This document shows positions 58,877 to 64,000 of a stretch of 64,000 bases of DNA, in pieces. The notes beneath the pieces were generated by a model, which did not search any database, was not told the origin of the DNA, and was given only the letters and a program-made list of their open reading frames with translations. Both the position numbers and the translations under genes were made by a program. The DNA comes from Miscanthus floridulus. Lineage: Eukaryota > Streptophyta > Magnoliopsida > Poales > Poaceae. Where the stretch lies: NCBI RefSeq assembly GCF_019320115.1, contig NC_089584.1, forward strand, positions 73,687,533-73,751,532, in the 5' to 3' direction. The first letter of the stretch is position 1. Each line of letters begins with the position of its first letter.

Positions 58877-59358
58877 GATCAATGCCCAAGGGATCGGGCG
58901 AGGCAAAGCCAGCCCTCGGACGTCGGGTGAGGCGGAGCTAGCCCTCAAATGTCAGGTGAGGCAGAGCCAGTCCTCGGATGTTGGGTGAGGCAGAGCCAAT
59001 CCTTGGGGGTAGGCCAAGGCGGAGCCAACCCTCAGACGTTGGGTGAGGCTGAGCCAGCCCTCGGACATCGAGCGAGGCAGAGCCAACCCTGGGGGTCGAA
59101 CGATGCGGAACCAACCCTCGGGAGTTAGCCAAGGTGGAGTTAACCCTTGAGGGTCAAGCGAGGCAGAGCCTATGGCCATAGCATCCACCGAGGCGGAGTC
59201 AACCCTCAGGGGTCAGATGAGGCAGAGCCCCTGGCCTCGGTGGCCGGACAAGGCAGAGCCCAGCAAGAGGTGTAGTCACGCTCTTGACCACACATATGAC
59301 TCAATGTTGATGGTTATTAGCTCTTCCTCTTAGAGTACCCTAGTATTGGTCCCTGACA
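58877..59358 (-). repeat. 5' LTR of element B, second part, with minisatellite
   Basis: It continues the LTR cut at 44322 and matches 14267-14719. Positions ~58885-59250 are the ~30-bp minisatellite. It ends GGTCCCTGACA, so on the minus strand the LTR starts TGTCAGGGACC. Confidence 0.87.
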
Positions 59359-62198
59359 GCAGGGTACCCCAAAACACACGCCCCGCTTATACCCTAGGCA
59401 CAAACATGACCAACCCATCACTCTCCTATGAAGGGGTCTAGGTCCCCATTCAAACTTGGACTCCAAGCCCCTACTCTTGAGTCCTAGACTTAGTATGGCG
59501 CCACCATCCCTACCTCCAATTAGTTGGTCCAGAAAGAGCCAGAACCCATGACAAGAAAGCAATGAGCCTCCACTGCTCCCATAAACAAGTATGTGCTAAG
59601 AATAATAAGTTTGTGACCTAACTAGTATCCAATGCAACGGCCGGTCCTTAACCGACACAAGTGAAACAAGTACAATTCGAGCCTCGCTCGAATGCTAAAC
59701 CAAGTCCAGATCCAAAGTACCATTCCGCCTAGTCTCCAATTATCATTCATATATATTACATGTGATAGTAATATAATAACAACAGTAATATCTTTCCTAT
59801 CTCTCGTGAATGACAGACAATCACTCGACTTCTACCGGATCCTATAGCATAGCAATCTACATGATCCTGACATACTAGTCGGACTCATAGGATAAGGATA
59901 TATATATGTAAGTGGTTTTCATTTAGCTCCTTAAAACTTAATGCACAATCATAAAATAAAGTGTAGAATAATAGGGGTTATGCACCGGGGCTTGCCTGGG
60001 TAAGATATAACCAAAAGTTAGCATTCCATCATGATGGCATGATACTCTAGACCATCCTTTCGATACTCTAGATGACTCCATGATCCCTCATTGTTCCTAT
60101 TGGGGTATACGTGGATGAAATGCAGAGACATAATTAACCAACTACAACTGTGACTCGTAAAATACGATTTATGCCTCTCAAGCTAACAAGCTAGTTCTAA
60201 CGATGACCGTACTTAGGCTATATATCCACGTTGCCGATCCATACGTTATTTCCCAATGAGTGTTTTAGCTATACAAACCCAAATTGTTTCTTTATTCCAT
60301 TCTATCGATTTAATATCTATTCAAAATAGGGCATCATTATCTATCTAACAAACTAATTATTCTAGAGTTAAAAAAATTACAATGAGCAGATAATAATATT
60401 AGGAATTTACTGCAAAATTTTTAGAGTCGACACTATCACCATTTTCTCACAAAAATTTCCACAAGTTCACACTTTAACAATATTAAACATTTTAAAATAA
60501 TTAGAGCAACCCTAAAAACAACACCAACTAGATGAACAAAATACATTAACAGATAGATCATGATTTTAGGAACCTAACAAAATTGGTTTTACTATTTTTG
60601 GATCCATAAATGATTTTATATCTAAATAACAAAAATCAGCCTAGAATTTATTTTAGAAAACATTTTCTAATTCCCTGGAAAATAAGAAGGGCACCGTGGC
60701 CCACTCGGCCTAGCGCGAGGCGTGACCACGCGCGACAAGCTGGCCCAACAAGCGGCCTAAGGCGAGGAGCCCGTGCGTGCACCATCTTGCAAAAGAGACC
60801 CTGTTCTTCTTAGTAATAGCACAACCTCCCTACACACTATTCTCCTAGTCATCATCTTTGCAAATGGGCCCCCGAATGTTGTCGACTTCACCACTGGGAG
60901 GTCCTTGGTGACTCCACGTGCGACAGCGTGGCTCTGGCCGACAAGCCCCGACCATTATGTCCTATTAAAGGTCAAACTAACGCGTCCAATGAGCCGACAT
61001 GAATCAACAGACCAACGCGCATAGGTTGGAGGCAGCAGATGAGCCCAATGGTGAACTACCTAACCTAGTCTCGACAATGGGGCAATCCGCGCGGCGGCGC
61101 GAGTGTTTCGGCAAACCTACACGCTCACAAAGAGATAGACATGGCGAAGAAGCTTCAGGAGATCACCGTGGTGTAAGCTATGGCGACCATTGATGTAGGG
61201 GAGGCCCGAGGTGATCTGGCCACGTGCGAGCCGTCAGGGCGGTGGTGCTTTGAGGCGGACATCAGCGCATCACCGCATCTCCGGTGGGGTCCCTGACCAA
61301 AAGAACATGAGCACTAGATAGAGAAGGTCAAGATGAGTTCACGGCTACAAGCAATTGAACTTCTACCAACCTTATGGCCTTACCCCCAAATGTGCTCTGC
61401 TTTGGCGGCGAGACGACCGTCGGCTCAGAAAATGCCGAATTCAGCTAGCAAAAGGGAACGGAGGGCTCAAAGAGGGTCGGCTAGCTAGCCACCCTCCAAA
61501 GCCAACTATGGTTGCAAGGAATTGAGCTAAGGCATTCGGAAAAGCATGAAAGGTGGCAACAGGCTCGACCGAAGCTCGGCGTGGCCAAGGTAGGGGCGAA
61601 GGCAGTGGAGTTCTCACCTAGTTAAGGCAAGACCGAGTACGTGCAGGGGAAACAATGAGACACCATGGTCCCTAAAATGGAGCTTGGATGGGACTCCTAA
61701 GGCTAGGGCCCATGCATCAATGCACGGACACGTGCAGGCGGTAGCCCACTGTCACGACGCAGTCAAAGATAATGCGTGTAGGAGCGCGATAGGTGAGTTG
61801 AGCAGTTGTGAATGCGCCACAGGGTAGAACAAGGCAAAAGGAGAGGACAGAGCATATCCCTATGTGTGACTTAGCCACGCGTGCGCACAACACGGTGATG
61901 GTGACCAAGCCTGGCTCGGCACAATGACGGCTGGCCTCTAGACTGGTCCACGGGGCTCGGCCAAGGCAACGATAAGACATCGCGCACACTCAACGACACA
62001 CTGCACAGCCTAAGGGCTGACTAACAGCAGCCAACTAGCCATGGCCCCCGCCCGATAGCGGCACACATACGTGCACACATGGTGACCATGGCTACGGAAT
62101 CCAAACGGTTGAAACAGCAACATGCATGGTTTTTAAAGCGAGCCAAAAACCGCTAACGACCCTAGATGAAGCTCAACTACTTTCCCTAACCTCAAACC
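59359..62198 (-). repeat. Partial LTR of a Tekay-like element (old)
   Basis: In minus orientation the order matches the LTRs of C and D: a decayed TTAAGGAC / GACTCCGTC region near 59640, a GTAGAAGTCG-like block at ~59830, the conserved CAGGCAAGCCCCGG(T)GCAT at ~59980-60000, an AT-rich stretch (60020-60670), and a GC-rich block (60680-62150). The outer LTR start is missing, because the next element begins at 62199. Small plus-strand open frames at 60610-61193 have no recognisable motif. Confidence 0.65.
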
Positions 62199-64000
62199 TA
62201 TAACAGAACTGCCCAATTTATACAAGATCAAGTACGGCTGTCCCCGCTAACACGTTGACACGCACATACTTTCACTCATATAAACCCGGTAGTCCGCCGA
62301 GTGTCCCAAAAGACCTCAGTAAATCAACATCACAACCAAGATCACGTGATTAAGCAAATACACATCACATACATAGGGTTGCAGCAGAAATAATATTACA
62401 ACTGGGTTCACAATTAAAAGTACCAGTTTAGGTTTCAAAATTGATTAGTGAAAACAACATAGCTTTCGAAAGATTACATTAATATATGTTCCAAATACAT
62501 TGCTAGCATAAGTGACATCATCCAACGAAAGCATATAGACGAGAAGTAACTATAGAATCACCGAGCCACCGGTGGTTAGCCACCATCTTCACAGGCCGAG
62601 AACTTCACCTGCAACATGGTGGGATAAACCCTGAGTATGAGAAGGTACTCAGCTAGACTTACCCGTCAAAACCAGAAATAAAGGACACCAAGGGTCATGC
62701 AAGGCTTATAAGGTGGGCTAGCTTGACACAGTTGCATAAAAGAGCTTATGAATATAGTAACCTATTTAAACTTCGCATCAAGTTTATCATCATTTACCTA
62801 TCCACTAGATTTGCACCTGTACTAGAGCACTCACTTATTAGGAGCAAACAATATTAACCATAGCAGGTATAATAAGGCTGTCATCATCATATCATCATTT
62901 CTAAACCATTATGTTATTTAGTGTATCTACTTTGGAGATAAGCCCATCAAGTTCTCACTATCCAGGAGAGATGATGACTTGAATTGAATTACAACTTAGC
63001 TGAGGGGGTATTCCTAACTCTCACCCTAGCATACTTAGCAAGGGTAGCCGTGGGTCACCTTTGGGACAACTCAGGAACCAAATTCGCGGGTTCGATCAGC
63101 GCCAGCGCTCTCAGGGATTACCCTTCTACCAGGACGATCAGGACTTTTAAATCACCTGCCCTTGGACTCACGCCTACGGCTCCCTTCTGAGGCGTACTTT
63201 ATACTTATCGACTCCCGGCCTGAGTTGAGCTACTCGGCTTTGTGGTCGGTCTTCAGACACGGCCAACTAAGAGAGAGGCATGCATTCAATATGAACAGGA
63301 AAGGCTCCAAGGATTAGTCCTTAAGCGACACAAACGGAGTCACTACAAACCAGCAAGCCTCCACCCGATCTTCATTTCAAATTAAGATAGGTTCTTTTCC
63401 ACGATAACAAATATAGCCAACCGTGCCACGTGTATATCCCTATATCTCGCAGGTGATAGGAAATCACCTGACTTCTACCGCGTTTAAGCAGGGCTAAGCA
63501 CTACATGAACCTGAGCTACATAGGATTTAGGGTATCAATATCTGGACAAGGATTGGATAACCAATGCAGCAAGTGTTTGCATCCAACACCTAAACTTAAT
63601 GCAACAATATATATATGTAACAATAATACTTTAACTGCATTTCGGAAATTAGGAGGCTTAATATGCTCCGGGGCTTGCCTGGGATCCGACACAAGTCAGT
63701 TCAGTTAGGTGGCACCGTCCTGGTGACATTTCAGGTCCTAGCACTTGCTTAGTCCTTCCATCTTCGGGATAGATCCATCAAACGTTGTCTTCGGGTTTGG
63801 CTCCAACATCGCATCCTTCACATGGTTCATCTAGCGCACCTAGATGAGATGCAAGATGCAAGTGTATGAATACATGGAAGTGCAATAGATGATGCATCGC
63901 ATGCAGTAAGTAAGACAAGCACAAGGTTACATTAACATGCACAAGCAATTCGCATTGCCTACTTTAAATATCGCACAATTTATCATCCCACGATAGCAAA
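62199..64000 (-). repeat. LTR of a further Tekay-like element, mosaic, running off the window
   Basis: On the minus strand it ends ...GGGCAGTTCTGTTATA, like the LTR ends of C and D. Positions 62206-62640 follow the D type (GGTGGCTAACCACCGGTGG, TTATCCCACCATGTTG), 62640-63680 follow the C type (TTTCGGGTAAG-like end, GCCCTGCTTAAAC), and 63685-63850 again follow D (GATGTTGGAGCC, CATCTTGCATCTCATCTAGGT). The CAGGCAAGCCCCGGAGCATA motif is at ~63662-63682. Confidence 0.8.

Larger units (their letters stand above)
13489..59358 (-). mobile_element. Element B: large Tat-lineage gypsy element split by two younger insertions
   Basis: The LTR at 13489-14719 matches 43505-44322 joined to 58877-59358. Between them on the minus strand lie gag, protease, RT, RNase H and integrase remnants at 37230-42180. 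Element C (21198-36677) interrupts the tail and element D (44323-58871) interrupts the 5' LTR; each brings its own 5-bp target duplication. Without them B is about 15.8 kb, of which roughly 7 kb is the tail between integrase and 3' LTR. In ~270 bp of aligned LTR I count about 13% difference, so B is the oldest datable element here. The left LTR lacks about 45 bp at its outer end. Confidence 0.88.

Noticed and set aside
60610..61193. Three short plus-strand frames as a host gene
   Set aside because: They lie in a decayed LTR-like block in different frames with no recognisable domain or splice pattern.

Overview
This window is repeat-dense plant nuclear DNA, almost certainly from a grass and probably from the Andropogoneae (sugarcane, Miscanthus, sorghum group). 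The grounds are the density of nested LTR retrotransposons, the Tat- and Tekay-type Ty3/gypsy lineages, LTRs of 4.7-4.9 kb, and C-to-T type decay of older copies. The lineage calls rest on family knowledge; no database was searched. I see no ordinary host gene, rRNA, tRNA gene or CRISPR array.

Layout. Element A (1-11825, minus strand) is a decayed Tat-lineage gypsy element: a 3' LTR cut by the window edge, a 3.2-kb non-coding tail with hairpin and tandem repeats, then integrase, RT/RNase H, protease and gag remnants, a primer binding site and a 5' LTR. An AT-rich stretch (11826-13488) with four palindromic repeats separates it from element B (13489-59358, minus strand), a second, older Tat element. 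B carries an intron-containing antisense pseudogene in its tail and has been split by two insertions. Element C (21198-36677, plus strand, TSD CCACT) is a very young Tekay/Del-type chromovirus inserted in B's tail. Element D (44323-58871, plus strand, TSD GTAAA) is a related element without gag-pol inserted in B's 5' LTR. The right end (59359-64000) holds two minus-strand LTR pieces of Tekay-like elements, the last a mosaic of the C and D LTR types.

The standout is in element C. Besides a 1,419-codon gag-pol frame (zinc knuckle, protease, RT, RNase H, integrase, chromodomain-like end) it has a separate 194-codon gene upstream of gag. Its product starts with a near copy of the histone H3 N-terminal tail (ARTKRTARKSAGGRAPR against ARTKQTARKSTGGKAPR), followed by a long coiled coil and a strongly acidic C-terminus. 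This gene and gag each begin at an ATG directly after a plant-like 3' splice site, and the LTR contains a conserved AG/GCAAG donor-like site. I infer alternative splicing from one LTR donor to two acceptors, giving either the H3-mimic mRNA or the gag-pol mRNA, while unspliced RNA keeps the primer binding site and a conserved leader hairpin. The C LTRs are nearly identical, so the insertion is recent, but the first ~65 codons of gag carry three 1-nt frameshifts (or assembly errors).

Inferred order of insertion from rough by-eye LTR divergence: B (~13%), A (~8%), D (~3%), C (about 0.1%).
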